A program made the position numbers and the translations under genes. This document shows positions 48,760 through 61,100 of a stretch of 64,000 nt of DNA, in pieces. Source of the stretch: Dechloromonas hankyongensis (GTDB taxonomy: Bacteria; Pseudomonadota; Gammaproteobacteria; Burkholderiales; Rhodocyclaceae); contig NZ_JAKLTN010000001.1 in the NCBI RefSeq assembly GCF_022012295.1, forward strand, positions 310,001 to 374,000, read 5' to 3'. Numbering within the stretch: position 1 is the stretch's first letter; each line of letters begins with the position of its first letter. Under the pieces are notes generated by a model. The model worked only from the letters and a program-made list of their open reading frames with translations, searched no databases and was not told where the DNA came from.

Positions 48760-49230
48760 GTGAACATTAACGCTACACTGATTGGCCAGGCAATCTGGTT
48801 TGCCCTCTTCATCTGGATCACGATGAAGTACGTCTGGCCGCCGCTGCAAAAAGCAATGGCGGACCGTCAGGCACAGATCGCTGAAGGCCTGGCTGCAGCC
48901 GAACGTGGTAAGCACGAGCAAGAACTCGCTGCCAAGCGTTCCGCTGATGCGCTGCGTGAAGCCAAGGAGAAATCCGCGGAATTCGTGGCTCAAGCCGAAA
49001 AGCGTGCGCAACAGATCGTCGAAGAAGCCAAGGGCAATGCCAAGGTTGAGGCTGACAAAATCGTCGCCGGCGCCAAGGCAGAAATCGAACAGGAAGTCGA
49101 ACGTGCCAAGCAGCAATTGCGTGAGCGCGTCGCCGAACTGGCGGTTGCCGGTGCCGAGAAGATCCTGCGCAAGGAAATCAATGCGTCCGCACATGCAGAA
49201 ATGCTGGGCGCCCTGAAACAGGACCTGTAA
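48760..49230 (+). CDS. atpF: F0F1 ATP synthase subunit b
   Basis: The 156-residue peripheral stalk protein has one N-terminal membrane helix ([20 protein letters not shown]) and a long charged helix that dimerises. It starts with GTG behind AGGAGG. Normal length for a beta-proteobacterial b subunit. Confidence 0.97.
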   Translation: MNINATLIGQAIWFALFIWITMKYVWPPLQKAMADRQAQIAEGLAAAERGKHEQELAAKRSADALREAKEKSAEFVAQAEKRAQQIVEEAKGNAKVEADKIVAGAKAEIEQEVERAKQQLRERVAELAVAGAEKILRKEINASAHAEMLGALKQDL

Positions 49231-49233
49231 GCA

Positions 49234-49770
49234 ATGGCTGAATCCGTCACTATCGCCCGTCCTTACGCCGAAGCGCTGTTCCGCGCAGCCAAGGAAAGCG
49301 GCAATCTGGCCAAGTGGTCCGAGCAGGTCGCCCTGCTGGGACAGGTGGCTGCCAATCCCGAAGCCCGTGCGGCCGTCGGCGATCCGAACGTGGCAGCCCC
49401 GCAACTGGTCGACCTTTTCCGGTCTGCCTGTGGTACGGCGGTAGGTACGGAGCTGGCGAACTTCATCCAGCTGCTGTCCAACAACGACCGTCTGGGGCTG
49501 TTGCCGGAAATCGCCGGCTTGTACGAAAGCTACAAGCAGGCTGAGGAAGGCACCAAGCAGGCCGAAATCGTTTCGGCCTTCCCGATCGATGATAACCAGG
49601 TGAAAGCCCTGGTACCGCAACTCGAAGCCGTCTTCAAGACCAAGCTCGAAGCCGCAGTGTCGGTTGACCCGACCCTGATCGGCGGTATCAAGGTGATCGT
49701 TGGCGACCAGATGCTGGATGCTTCAGTCCGCGGCAAGCTTGACGCCATGGCTACGGCGCTGAACAACTAG
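49234..49770 (+). CDS. atpH: F0F1 ATP synthase subunit delta
   Basis: The 178-residue OSCP-type subunit caps the F1 head and binds the b stalk. It begins MAESVTIARPYAEALFRAAKE and has the C-terminal DPTLIGGIKVIVGDQMLDAS signature. It is three bases behind atpF and nine bases before atpA. Confidence 0.97.
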   Translation: MAESVTIARPYAEALFRAAKESGNLAKWSEQVALLGQVAANPEARAAVGDPNVAAPQLVDLFRSACGTAVGTELANFIQLLSNNDRLGLLPEIAGLYESYKQAEEGTKQAEIVSAFPIDDNQVKALVPQLEAVFKTKLEAAVSVDPTLIGGIKVIVGDQMLDASVRGKLDAMATALNN

Positions 49771-49779
49771 GAGAATTTC

Positions 49780-51318
49780 ATGCAGTTGAATCCTTCCGAA
49801 ATTTCTGAACTGATCAAGAGCAAGATCCAGAACCTGCAAGGCGCATCGGAAGTGCGCACGCAGGGCACGGTGGTGTCCGTCACCGACGGTATCTGCCGTG
49901 TGCACGGCCTGCAAGACGTTATGCAGGGCGAAATGCTGGAATTCCCCGGCAACACCTTCGGTATGGCGCTCAACCTCGAGCGTGACTCCGTCGGCGCCGT
50001 TGTTCTTGGTGAATACGAGCACATTTCCGAAGGCGACGTGGTCAAGACCACCGGTCGCATTCTGGAAGTCCCCGTCGGCCCGGAACTGCTGGGTCGCGTG
50101 GTCAACTCCCTCGGCCAGCCGATCGACGGCAAGGGCCCGATCAATGCCAAGCTGACCGACAAGATCGAAAAGGTCGCGCCGGGCGTTATTTGGCGTCAGT
50201 CCGTTTCCCAACCGGTGCAAACCGGTCTGAAGTGTGTGGACTCCATGGTTCCGGTCGGTCGTGGCCAGCGCGAGCTGATCATTGGCGACCGCCAGACCGG
50301 CAAGACCGCCGTCGCCGTCGACGCCATCATCAACCAGAAGGGCAAAGGCCTGTTCTGCGTTTATGTCGCTATCGGCCAGAAGGCTTCCACCATCGCCAAC
50401 GTCGTTCGCAAGCTCGAAGAGCATGGCGCGATGGAATACACCATCGTCGTCGCCGCTCCGGCTTCGGAATCCGCCGCTCTGCAGTACCTGGCTCCTTACG
50501 CCGGCTGCACGATGGGCGAATACTTCCGCGACACCGGTGAAGACGCCCTGATCATTTACGACGACTTGACCAAGCAAGCTTGGGGCTACCGTCAGGTTTC
50601 CCTGCTGCTTCGCCGTCCGCCGGGCCGTGAAGCCTACCCGGGCGACGTGTTCTATCTCCACTCCCGTCTGCTGGAGCGCGCCGCTCGCGTCTCCGCCGCC
50701 TGGGTCGAGAAGCTCAGCAATGGCGCCATCAAGGGCAAGACCGGTTCGCTGACCGCCCTGCCGGTTATCGAAACCCAAGCCGGTGACGTTTCGGCCTTCG
50801 TTCCGACCAACGTGATCTCCATCACCGACGGCCAGATCTTCCTGGAAACCGACCTCTTCAACGCCGGTATCCGTCCCGCGATCAACGCCGGTATCTCGGT
50901 GTCCCGCGTCGGTGGCGCTGCCCAGACCAAGCTGATCAAGAAGCTCGGCGGCGGTGTCCGTCTGGCCCTCGCCCAGTACCGCGAACTTGCCGCTTTCGCC
51001 CAGTTCGCTTCCGACCTCGACGAAGCGACCCGCAAGCAGCTGGAACGTGGCCGTCTGGTTACCGAGCTGATGAAGCAGCCGCAGTACTCGCCGATGAGCA
51101 TCTCCGAAATGGCCGTCACGCTCTACGCAGCTGACAAGGGCTACTTCGACGATGTCGAAGTCAAGCGTGCTCTGGAATGCGAAAAGGCCATGATCGGTTA
51201 CCTGAAGACCAACTGTGCCGACCTCATGAAGACCATGGAGTCGACCGCTGATCTGAGCGCCGATTCCGAGAAGGCACTTGCTGCCGGCATCCAGGCTTTC
51301 AAGAGCAGCTGGGTCTGA
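49780..51318 (+). CDS. atpA: F0F1 ATP synthase subunit alpha
   Basis: The 512-residue nucleotide-binding subunit has the P-loop [13 protein letters not shown] and the Arg-finger block [19 protein letters not shown]. It forms the alternating hexamer with beta. It begins [17 protein letters not shown] behind AGGAGAA. Full length. Confidence 0.98.
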   Translation: MQLNPSEISELIKSKIQNLQGASEVRTQGTVVSVTDGICRVHGLQDVMQGEMLEFPGNTFGMALNLERDSVGAVVLGEYEHISEGDVVKTTGRILEVPVGPELLGRVVNSLGQPIDGKGPINAKLTDKIEKVAPGVIWRQSVSQPVQTGLKCVDSMVPVGRGQRELIIGDRQTGKTAVAVDAIINQKGKGLFCVYVAIGQKASTIANVVRKLEEHGAMEYTIVVAAPASESAALQYLAPYAGCTMGEYFRDTGEDALIIYDDLTKQAWGYRQVSLLLRRPPGREAYPGDVFYLHSRLLERAARVSAAWVEKLSNGAIKGKTGSLTALPVIETQAGDVSAFVPTNVISITDGQIFLETDLFNAGIRPAINAGISVSRVGGAAQTKLIKKLGGGVRLALAQYRELAAFAQFASDLDEATRKQLERGRLVTELMKQPQYSPMSISEMAVTLYAADKGYFDDVEVKRALECEKAMIGYLKTNCADLMKTMESTADLSADSEKALAAGIQAFKSSWV

Positions 51319-51332
51319 TCTAGGAGAACGCC

Positions 51333-52193
51333 ATGCCTAGCGGCAAGGAAATTCGCAACAAGATCAAGAGCGTCGAAAATACGCGCAAGATCACCAAGGC
51401 CATGGAAATGGTGGCCGCATCCAAAATGCGCAAGGCGCAGGACCGGATGCGGGCTGCCCGTCCCTATGGCGAGAAGATCCGGCGCGTTGCAGGCAACCTG
51501 TCTCATGCTCTGACCGAATACCGTCACCCGTTCCTGGTGAACCGCGAACAGACCTCCGTTGGTCTGATCCTGGTCACCTCGGACAAGGGTCTGTGCGGCG
51601 GTCTGAACTCCAACCTTCTGCGTGTCGCCGTGGCGAAGATGAAGGAATTCGAGTCTCAGGGCAAGAAACTGCAGGCCACCTGCATCGGCAACAAGGGCTT
51701 CGGCTTCATGCAGCGCACCGGCGCCAAGATCGTCTCGCACGTGACCGGCCTGGGCGACACGCCCCATCTGGAAAAGCTGATCGGACCGGTCAAGGTACAG
51801 CTCGACGCCTACATGAAGGGCGAGATTGACGCGCTGTACATTGGCTACACCCGCTTCATCAACACGATGAAGCAGGAGCCGGTGTTCGAACAACTGCTCC
51901 CGCTGGCCGGCGATTCCGTCGGCAGTGCCCAGCACAAGTGGGACTATGTGTACGAACCGGAAGCCAAGTCGGTCATCGACGATCTGCTGATCCGCTATGT
52001 CGAAGCATTGATTTATCAAGCCGTCGCAGAAAACATGGCCTCCGAGCAGTCCGCCCGGATGGTTGCCATGAAGTCTGCTTCGGACAACGCCAAGACCGTA
52101 ATCGGCGATTTGAAGCTGGTTTACAACAAGGCCCGTCAGGCTGCGATTACCAAGGAACTCTCGGAAATCGTCAGCGGCGCTGCCGCGGTGTGA
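51333..52193 (+). CDS. atpG: F0F1 ATP synthase subunit gamma
   Basis: The 286-residue rotor shaft begins [31 protein letters not shown]. It has the C-terminal helix [20 protein letters not shown] that turns inside the alpha-beta ring. The start is behind AGGAGAA, 15 bases after atpA. Confidence 0.98.
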   Translation: MPSGKEIRNKIKSVENTRKITKAMEMVAASKMRKAQDRMRAARPYGEKIRRVAGNLSHALTEYRHPFLVNREQTSVGLILVTSDKGLCGGLNSNLLRVAVAKMKEFESQGKKLQATCIGNKGFGFMQRTGAKIVSHVTGLGDTPHLEKLIGPVKVQLDAYMKGEIDALYIGYTRFINTMKQEPVFEQLLPLAGDSVGSAQHKWDYVYEPEAKSVIDDLLIRYVEALIYQAVAENMASEQSARMVAMKSASDNAKTVIGDLKLVYNKARQAAITKELSEIVSGAAAV

Positions 52194-52200
52194 CGCGTAG

Positions 52201-53628
<1,428 letters not shown>

Positions 53629-53652
53629 GCAACGTCCGCATAGGAGCTGGTA

Positions 53653-54078
53653 ATGCCTATTACTGTTCATTGTGATGTCGTCAGTGCCGAAGAATCGATC
53701 TTCTCCGGCCTGGTGGAAATCGCAGTGTTCCCCGGGGAATCCGGGGAACTCGGCATCCTGCCGCGTCACACGCCGCTGCTGACCCGCATCAAGCCGGGCA
53801 CCATTCGTCTGAAGGTGCCTGACCAGAGCGAGTTCGAGCTGGTGTATGTGTCCGGCGGCATGCTCGAGGTTCAGCCCGACATGATTACCGTGTTGGCTGA
53901 CACCGCGATCCGCGCCCACGACCTCGACGAAGCCAAGGCACTCGAAGCCAAGAAGCGTGCCGAGGAGGCTCTGGCCAACCGGAACGCCGAAATGGACTAC
54001 GCGGCGGCCGAAGCCGAGCTGGCGCAAGCCGTCGCTCAGTTGCAAGCAATTCAGCGTCTGCGCAAGCACACGCACTGA
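53653..54078 (+). CDS. atpC: F0F1 ATP synthase subunit epsilon
   Basis: The 141-residue subunit has an N-terminal beta-sandwich ([26 protein letters not shown]) and a C-terminal two-helix part that can inhibit rotation. It is the last gene of the operon. A strong terminator starts 19 bases after its stop. Confidence 0.97.
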   Translation: MPITVHCDVVSAEESIFSGLVEIAVFPGESGELGILPRHTPLLTRIKPGTIRLKVPDQSEFELVYVSGGMLEVQPDMITVLADTAIRAHDLDEAKALEAKKRAEEALANRNAEMDYAAAEAELAQAVAQLQAIQRLRKHTH

Positions 54079-54096
54079 TCCGGAAACAACGGACAA

Positions 54097-54125
54097 AAAA
54101 GGCAGCCTCGGCTGCCTTTTTCATT
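54097..54125. terminator. Bidirectional terminator between atpC and ubiJ
   Basis: The palindrome AAAAGGCAGCC-TC-GGCTGCCTTTT has runs of A and T on its two sides. It therefore ends the atp operon on the plus strand and the ubiE-ubiJ unit on the minus strand. Confidence 0.88.
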
Positions 54126-54146
54126 TTGTGCTGCGGAAAAACCGGG

Positions 54147-54716
54147 TTACAGCTTCGCCAGGCGTTTTTCCAGGCTGGCCACGTCGTCGCGCAGACGACC
54201 GACTGCCTCGCCAAAACTACCCAGTTCGCGGGGCGAGGGAAGTATTCCGGATTCTTCAACCACGTATTCCTGAATATTCGCCGCCGTATTGCGCAAACTG
54301 TTACTTAGGGCACTGGCTAGCGACTGGCCGATCCTGACCAGCCGGTGGGCGGCGATATCGCCGATCACGCCGGCGAGGTCGGCCTCGGCATCCCAGCGCA
54401 GATTGCGGAAGACAAAGGCCAGGCTTTCCGCCACATCGACCGAACCGTCCAGCTTGACGGTGGCAAACAGCTTGCTGCGATCGAAGAGGGCACGGACGGC
54501 AAAGTCCGGCGGCAAGCTCAACGTCACGTCCGGGCTGCGCTCACCGGCAGCCAGCTGAAACAAGCCGTGCTGATCGATGCCGAGGCCAAGGCTGAACAGG
54601 CCGGCATCGACCCGTACGTGCGCCCCGGAATGCTTGAGAAGACGTTCATGGGCCCAACTCTCGCTGCGGACAAGATGATTGAGACCGCGTACACCGACCT
54701 GCTTGATGGCGTCCAT
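54147..54716 (-). CDS. ubiJ: Ubiquinone biosynthesis accessory factor UbiJ (SCP2-like)
   Basis: The 189-residue protein has the SCP2-like lipid-binding pattern of UbiJ: NLRWDAEADLAGVIGDIAAHRL near the middle and a C-terminal helical stretch ending VASLEKRLAKL. It helps the cytosolic Ubi complex bind isoprenoid intermediates. It follows ubiE by 14 bases, as in other proteobacteria; the usual third gene ubiB is not here. Confidence 0.9.
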   Translation of the reverse strand: MDAIKQVGVRGLNHLVRSESWAHERLLKHSGAHVRVDAGLFSLGLGIDQHGLFQLAAGERSPDVTLSLPPDFAVRALFDRSKLFATVKLDGSVDVAESLAFVFRNLRWDAEADLAGVIGDIAAHRLVRIGQSLASALSNSLRNTAANIQEYVVEESGILPSPRELGSFGEAVGRLRDDVASLEKRLAKL

Positions 54717-54730
54717 CGCGTCCGGAAACC

Positions 54731-55468
54731 CTAGAACTTGTAACCGCGATGCAGGGCGACCACGCCGAGGGCCAGGTTGAAGTATTCGACCTTTTCCAGA
54801 CCGGCTTGCTCCATCATCGATTTCAGCTCTTCCTGACCGGGATGGACGCGGATCGACTCGGACAGATAGCGGTAGCTGTCAGCGTCGTTGGTGACCAGCT
54901 TGCCGACACGCGGGATGACCTGGAAAGAATAGAAGTCGTAGAGCGGGGCCAGCGGCTTCCAGATCTGGGAGAATTCCAGCACCAGCAAACGGCCACCCGG
55001 GCGCAGCACGCGGCGCATTTCGGCCAGCGCTGCATCCTTGTGCGTCATGTTGCGCAGACCGAAGGCCACTGTAACGCAATCGAACCAGTTGTCGGGGAAG
55101 GGCAGCTTTTCGGCATCGCATTGCGCCACCGGCAGCATGTAGCCCTTGTCGAGCAGGCGATCGCGGCCATGGGCCAGCATGGCGTTGTTGATGTCCGTCA
55201 GCCACACCTGGCCGCTCTTGCCGACCTTCTTGGCGAAGGCCAGGGACAGGTCGCCGGTACCGCCGGCCACGTCGAGCACCCGTGAGCCTTCGCGGACGCC
55301 GCTGCGCTGGATGGTGAACGCCTTCCACAACCGGTGCATGCCGCCCGACATCAGGTCGTTCATCAGATCGTAGCGGCTGGCGACGGAATCGAATACGTCG
55401 GCGACGCGCCGGGCTTTTTCCTGCTCGGCAACGGTTTCGTAGCCGAAATGTGTCTTTTCGTTGGTCAT
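54731..55468 (-). CDS. ubiE: Ubiquinone/menaquinone biosynthesis C-methyltransferase UbiE
   Basis: The 245-residue methyltransferase has the SAM motif [16 protein letters not shown] and the family blocks [20 protein letters not shown] and [20 protein letters not shown]. It methylates the quinone ring. The ATG giving [12 protein letters not shown] was chosen; the frame is open ten codons further upstream into the DUF971 gene. Confidence 0.97.
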   Translation of the reverse strand: MTNEKTHFGYETVAEQEKARRVADVFDSVASRYDLMNDLMSGGMHRLWKAFTIQRSGVREGSRVLDVAGGTGDLSLAFAKKVGKSGQVWLTDINNAMLAHGRDRLLDKGYMLPVAQCDAEKLPFPDNWFDCVTVAFGLRNMTHKDAALAEMRRVLRPGGRLLVLEFSQIWKPLAPLYDFYSFQVIPRVGKLVTNDADSYRYLSESIRVHPGQEELKSMMEQAGLEKVEYFNLALGVVALHRGYKF

Positions 55469-55472
55469 GGCA

Positions 55473-55895
55473 TCAATGGTGGTGGCCGCAGCTGCCACCG
55501 GCAGCCGGACGTGAGGTGGTGTCGATATCGCGGGACAGGCCCTGTTTCTCGAGCTGCGCCAGGTATTCCTGCCACAGTTCGTCGTGGTGCTTGCCCAGGT
55601 TGTAGAGCAGGTCCCACGAATACAGACCGCTGTCGTGGCCGTCGGAAAAGACCAGACGCAGGGCGTAGGTGCCGACCGGCTCGATGCGTTCGATGTCGAC
55701 GTTGCGTTTGCCGGTCTGCAGGGTCTCCTGGCCGGGGCCGTGGCCGCGGGCCTCGGCTGAAGGGGTGTAGACGCGCAGGTATTCGAAGTCGAGGGAATAC
55801 GCCTCGCCTCCGTCGTAGATCAGTTCCAGGCGCCGGGATTTTTGGTGCAGCTTGATTTCGCTCGGTATCGGCGTATCGCGGTCTATACCCGCCAT
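55473..55895 (-). CDS. DUF971 family protein
   Basis: The 140-residue protein has the DUF971 core [26 protein letters not shown] then [27 protein letters not shown]. The fold is that of the N-terminal domain of gamma-butyrobetaine hydroxylase and may bind a metal or Fe-S. The C-terminal GGSCGHHH is a possible metal site. It lies four bases before ubiE and is probably cotranscribed with it. Confidence 0.92.
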   Translation of the reverse strand: MAGIDRDTPIPSEIKLHQKSRRLELIYDGGEAYSLDFEYLRVYTPSAEARGHGPGQETLQTGKRNVDIERIEPVGTYALRLVFSDGHDSGLYSWDLLYNLGKHHDELWQEYLAQLEKQGLSRDIDTTSRPAAGGSCGHHH

Positions 55896-55958
55896 GGTGT
55901 CCTCCGGGAATAAGAGCGATAGTTTAGCGCACTCCCCCGATCGCAGCGCGAAGACAGG

Positions 55959-57566
55959 TCAAACTAGCTGATAACTGACGCGATCGAAATCGGCTCCACG
56001 CTGCAGGACATGGTTCATACGCAGCTGACCGGGAGGCTCGCCGTCGATGAAGAAATCGAGCAGGCGACTGGCGTGATACATCCCGGACGGCAGCACTACC
56101 GATGCTTCCTCACCGATGGAGGGCACGGCCGGCAGCAGGAAACCTGCACCGTAACGCTCGGCGCTACAGGCCACGGACGTGGCGATACGCACGCCGATGC
56201 CGATCGGCATGCCGGGCAGCGTCGCCACCCCGACGACCAGCCCGCCGGACTCCTCCTGCATCAGCCAGGTCGCCTGGACGAGCAGGAAGTGCTGCCCGTC
56301 ATGCGGACGGACAGCCATCAGCTGGCTGTGCAATATCCGCTGTCCGGCGCAACTGCGCGCCAGCCGGAAGCCGTTGGCCGAATGATTGATCACCGTCCAT
56401 TCGTCGACCGGAAAACTGACCAGCGGTCTGATGTTCAGCGCATGGCCCGGTTCGACCTGATCGCGGAAAGTGAACAATTCTTCGAACTCGCCGCGCGAAT
56501 AAGCGGCGGCCGAATCCGGCTGGCTGAGTTCGCGGCCGGTGACGCAGAAGTGCATGGCATCGAAACCGATGGCCACATGGGCGATGCCTTCCGTAGTAAA
56601 GCGGCGGAAACGCCGCGGCGAGGCGGCCTGACTCCACGGTCGCGACAGGTGTTCGAGCAAAGCGACGACATGGGTCGTGGTTTCTTCGCCCAGCCCCAGT
56701 TGCGATGGGGTGATGCGTTGCCGCAACTGGCCGAGCATGTGACTGATCTGCAGGGCCAGGCGCGAAGTATCGAGGCGGCGGGCGTCCTCGCCTGGCTCCT
56801 CGGCGCAGGCCGACGGATGCAAGGGCACGTCCTTCATCAGCTCGACGATGTAGGGCGGCATTTCCAGATCGTTGTTCAGCTTGTGGATGGACAGGAGCGG
56901 TGCCCACATGCCGGCCCAGCGCCGGATCAGATTCAGGTTGCGCACGCTGTTGCTATACGGGCTGGCGATTTCGACCAGCAGCAGGGTGGTGTAGGCCGCT
57001 GCACAATGCGTCGCCTGCAGGCTGCTTTCCAGCACATCCTCGACCGGCGTATAGGCGACGCCCCACTCTTCGGCGCTCTCGTAGAAACCGTGCATGTCCA
57101 GCCAGATTCCCGGCGGCAGTTCGCGCCGAGCGCGGTAATGTTCGAGGATGACCATCCCGCAGTAATAGAGGCAACGGTGCAGGACGGTCGCCACCATTGT
57201 CCGGTACTGGGGATTCTCGGCATCCGGCTGTTGCAGGCGGGCACACAGGGAGTAAGCCTTGCCCATCTTGCGCCAGGCGGCAACGACTTGCTGGAAGTGG
57301 TCTTCTTCCTCGTTGACCAGCGGTAAGGCCCGGTTGTGATAACGGCGGGCCATTTCCTCCTCGGCGTAGCAGAGCGGGGCGCGCGCCTGCTCGAGCAGGG
57401 CGAGCAGTACCGCCGGGTCCGGCGGCGCGGCGAGCAGGCTGTCGAGAAAATGCATCAGCTGCCGCTCGGCCAATACCGGATTGGTCAGCGGAAGCTGGGC
57501 CAGATAGTCCGTCCCGCTGCGCAAATCAGCAATCACCAGAGGCAGGTCGGTAACGGCGGCATTCAT
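55959..57566 (-). CDS. Large protein with PilZ-like C-terminal segment
   Basis: The 535-residue soluble protein is not a family I can name. The N-terminal 330 residues are helix-rich (QVVAAWRKMGKAYSLCARL, TLLLVEIASPYSNSVRNLNLI). The segment PRRFRRFTTEGIAHVAIG at about 317-334 and IN-HSANG at 394-399 resemble the two halves of a PilZ c-di-GMP motif (R-x-x-x-R and N-x-S-x-x-G), but 70 residues apart. VQATWLMQEESGGLVVGVATL could be the beta part. It follows the HIT gene by two bases and lies upstream of the DUF971 and ubiE genes on the same strand. Confidence 0.6.
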   Translation of the reverse strand: MNAAVTDLPLVIADLRSGTDYLAQLPLTNPVLAERQLMHFLDSLLAAPPDPAVLLALLEQARAPLCYAEEEMARRYHNRALPLVNEEEDHFQQVVAAWRKMGKAYSLCARLQQPDAENPQYRTMVATVLHRCLYYCGMVILEHYRARRELPPGIWLDMHGFYESAEEWGVAYTPVEDVLESSLQATHCAAAYTTLLLVEIASPYSNSVRNLNLIRRWAGMWAPLLSIHKLNNDLEMPPYIVELMKDVPLHPSACAEEPGEDARRLDTSRLALQISHMLGQLRQRITPSQLGLGEETTTHVVALLEHLSRPWSQAASPRRFRRFTTEGIAHVAIGFDAMHFCVTGRELSQPDSAAAYSRGEFEELFTFRDQVEPGHALNIRPLVSFPVDEWTVINHSANGFRLARSCAGQRILHSQLMAVRPHDGQHFLLVQATWLMQEESGGLVVGVATLPGMPIGIGVRIATSVACSAERYGAGFLLPAVPSIGEEASVVLPSGMYHASRLLDFFIDGEPPGQLRMNHVLQRGADFDRVSYQLV

Positions 57567-57568
57567 GG

Positions 57569-58003
57569 CTATCCTCCCAGATCGGCCAGGGCGTGGCGCA
57601 AAGCTTGCGCCAGCTCCGTATCGCTCACCAACGGACGCTGTCCGTCACCTTCGCGGCGAACGCTACCCCACACCGGCTCGGGAAAATGCCGGTCATCCTG
57701 CCAGCGCGGAATGACGTGCCAATGGACATGCGGGACGACATTGCCGAAGCTGGCCAGATTGATCTTGTCGGGGGAAAATAGTCGGCGAACCACGCTCTCG
57801 ACCGCGAACACGACCTGCATCAGGTAATTTCTCGAAGCGGAGTCGAGGTCGGTCATTTCGCGCACATGAGCGGTCCAGATCACGCGGCAGAAACCAGGAT
57901 AATGCGGATCGGCAACCCGAATGACGCGGCAGCGGGCCGATTGCCAGAGTATCGCTCCACCCGATTGGGTACACAGTTCGCAGGTTTGACTGCCGTTTTC
58001 CAC
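57569..58003 (-). CDS. HIT-family protein
   Basis: The 144-residue protein has the histidine triad His92-x-His94-x-His96 in VPHVHWHVIPRW. Two Cys (CELC at 8-11) near the start may bind zinc. Members hydrolyse or transfer nucleotide monophosphates from dinucleotides or aminoacyl-AMP. The next gene starts two bases after its stop, so the pair is one unit. Length is normal. Confidence 0.93.
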   Translation of the reverse strand: MENGSQTCELCTQSGGAILWQSARCRVIRVADPHYPGFCRVIWTAHVREMTDLDSASRNYLMQVVFAVESVVRRLFSPDKINLASFGNVVPHVHWHVIPRWQDDRHFPEPVWGSVRREGDGQRPLVSDTELAQALRHALADLGG

Positions 58004-58117
58004 GCTATCACGCTCCGGTAAGCAAAAAGGGCCTACACGGAGTGTAATACCATGGGCCGCCGCCGCAAACGAAAGAACTATTTCACGGTCGGCGGCCGAT
58101 GGCCGCGGGATCAGCGT

Positions 58118-61100
58118 TTACAGCAGGACGCGCTCGATGCCGCCGGTATTGGCCTTGCCGACGTAATCGGCCATCCAGTTGTCGCCGAGCAGGTGCTTGG
58201 CCAGTTCGACGACGATGTAGTCGGCCTGGGTATCGGCGTCGTCATCGTAGCGCGACAGGCCCTGCAGGCAGGCCGGGCAGGAAGTCAGGATCTTGACGTC
58301 ACCCTTGAAGCCATCGGCACGCAGCTTCTCGGCCCGCTGCTCTATATCCTGCTGCTTGCGGAATTTGACCTGAGTGGCGATATCCGGCCGCGAATAGGCG
58401 AAGGAGCCCGAATCTCCGCAGCAGCGGTCGGTCAGCGGCACGTCTTGGCCCATCAGGGTCTTGGTCACGGCCAGCGGGGCGTAGGCCTTCATCGGCGTGT
58501 GGCAGGGGTCGTGGTACATGTAGCGCGTCCCGCTCACGCCTTCCAGCTTGACGCCCTTTTCCATCAGGTATTCATGGATGTCGAGCAAGCGGCAGCCCGG
58601 GAAAATCTTCTCAAACTGGTATTTCTGCAGCTGATCCATGCAGGTTCCGCAGGAAACGATCACCGTCTTGATGTCGAGATAGTTCAGCGTATTCGCCACG
58701 CGGTGGAACAGCACGCGGTTGTCGGTCGTGATCTTCTGGCCCTTCTCGTCGTCGCCGGAGGCAGTCTGCGGGTAGCCGCAGCACAGGTAGCCCGGCGGCA
58801 GCACGGTGGTGGCGCCGATGTCGTAGAGCATGGCCTGGGTGGCCAGGCCGACCTGCGAGAACAGGCGTTCGGAACCGCAGCCCGGGAAATAGAAGACGGC
58901 ATCCGATTCCTCGGTCGTCTTCTTCGGATTGCGGATGACCGGGATGACCTTGTCGTCCTCGATGTCGAGCAGGGCACGCGACGTGCGCTTGGGCAGGTTG
59001 CCCGGCATCGGCCGGTTCAGGAAATGAATGACCTGGGTCTTCACCGTCGGCGCACCGACGGTGGCCGGCGGATGTGCCCGGCTGTCCTGGATCAGGCCGA
59101 CGGCCTTGGCCGCCTTGTGGGCCAGGCGCTGCGCCTTGAAGCCGAAGTCCATCATGACGCCCCGCATCAGCTTGATGGTCGCCGGGTCCTTCAGGTTCAG
59201 GTAGGTCATCGCCGCCAGCGTGCCGGGGCTGGTGCGCTTCTTGTTCTGCTTGCGCAGGAAATTGCGCATGGCCACCGAAACGTCGCCGAAGTCGATATCG
59301 ACCGGACAGGGTTTCACGCAGCGGTGGCAGATGGTGCAGTGGTCGGCGACGTCGTTGAATTCGTCGAAGTGCTTGAGCGAAATGCCACGCCGGGTCTGTT
59401 CTTCGTACAGGAAGGCTTCGACCAGCAACGAGGTGCCGAGAATCTTGTTGCGCGGGCTGTAGAGCAGGTTGGCGCGCGGCACGTGGGTCGAGCACACGGG
59501 TTTGCATTTGCCGCAGCGCAGGCAGTTCTTGATCATGTCCGAAATCTTGCCGATTTCGGACTGTTCCATGATCAGCGATTCGGTGCCGAGCAGGCTGAAC
59601 GACGGCGTATAGGCATTGCCCATGTCGCCGCCCGGCATCAGCTTGCCCTTGTTGAAGCGGCCTTCCGGGTCCACCTTCTGTTTGTAGGCGCGGAAGGGGC
59701 CGATTTCCTCGTCGGACAGGAATTCGAGCTTGGTGATGCCGATGCCGTGTTCGCCCGAAATCACGCCGTCCAGGCCGCGGGCGAGGTGCATGATGCGTTC
59801 GACCGCCTTGTGCGCCGTCTGCAGCATCTCGTAATTGTCGGAATTGACCGGGATGTTGGTGTGCACGTTGCCGTCGCCGGCGTGCATGTGCAGGGCGACG
59901 AAAACGCGGCCGCGCAGCACTTCGCTGTGGATGCCTTCGATGCGTTCGAGGATCGGACGATAGACGCCGCCGTCGAAAATCTTGGCCAGGCGGGCCTTCA
60001 ACTCCTGCTTCCACGACGTGCGCACGGAATAGTCCTGCAGGCGGTGGAACAGTTTCGGATTCGCCGCCTTGTTGGTCAGCTCGCCCGCCACCACGCCATA
60101 AGAAGCAAAGCGCGATTCGGCTTCGGCCAGCGGCAGGTCGAGGTTGTCGAGCAGCCATTCCCAGCGCAGGCGGACAGCTGCCACGTAATCGAGCGCGGCC
60201 TGGCGGCGGTCGCCGATCAGCACGTCCTTGTCGACGTTGGCGTCGCCGGCATGCAGCGGCAGTTCGCCCTGCAGGAATTCGCTCAAGGCGTCGCACAGGG
60301 CCAGCTTGTTCTGCGTGGACAGCTCGATGTTGATGCGCTCGATGCCGTCGCAGTATTCACCCATGCGCGGCAGCGGGATGACCACGTCTTCGTTAACCTT
60401 GAAGGCGTTGGTATGGCGTGAAATGGCCGCGGTGCGCGAGCGGTCGAGCCAGAATTTCTTGCGCGTTTCGGCATCGACGGCGATGAAACCCTCGGCGGCG
60501 CGCAGGTTGCACATGCGCACCACTTCGGAGGCGGCGGCCATCACCGCCTTCTCGTCATGGCCGACGATGTCGCCGATCAGCACCATCTTCGGCCGCCCAT
60601 GGCGCTTGGCCTTGGTCGCGTAGCCGACGGCCTTCACATAGCGCTCGTCGAGGTGCTCGAGGCCGGCGAGCAGGACGCCCGCGGCGTGGCCGGCACCACC
60701 CGGCTTGAAATAGTCGGTGATCTCGACGATGGCCGGCACGGCTTCGCGGACCTGGCCAAAAAACTCCAGACAGACGGTGCGCGAAATCGGCGGCATCTTG
60801 TGCAGCACCCAGCGCGCGGCGACGATGATGCCGTCGGTGCCTTCCTTCTGCACGCCCGGTACGCCGCCGAGGAACTTGTCCGTGACGTCCTTGCCGAGGC
60901 CGACCTTGCGGCAGGCGGCACCCGGCATTCTGAGGATTTCCTCGGCAAGCAGCTTCTTGCCGCTCGGATCGAAGCGCTTCAAGCGGAACTCGACCTTTTC
61001 CTGCTCGTGGATCTTGCCGTAATTGTGGTTCAGGCGTTCGACTTCCAGCCAGTTGCCATCCGGGTCGACCATCTTCCACCAGGCCAGGTTGTCGAGCGCG

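Noticed and set aside
58052-60421. 789-codon plus-strand open frame opposite the FAD/Fe-S oxidoreductase
   Set aside because: Antisense shadow in GC-rich DNA; the minus strand has a continuous multi-domain enzyme with FAD and Fe-S motifs.
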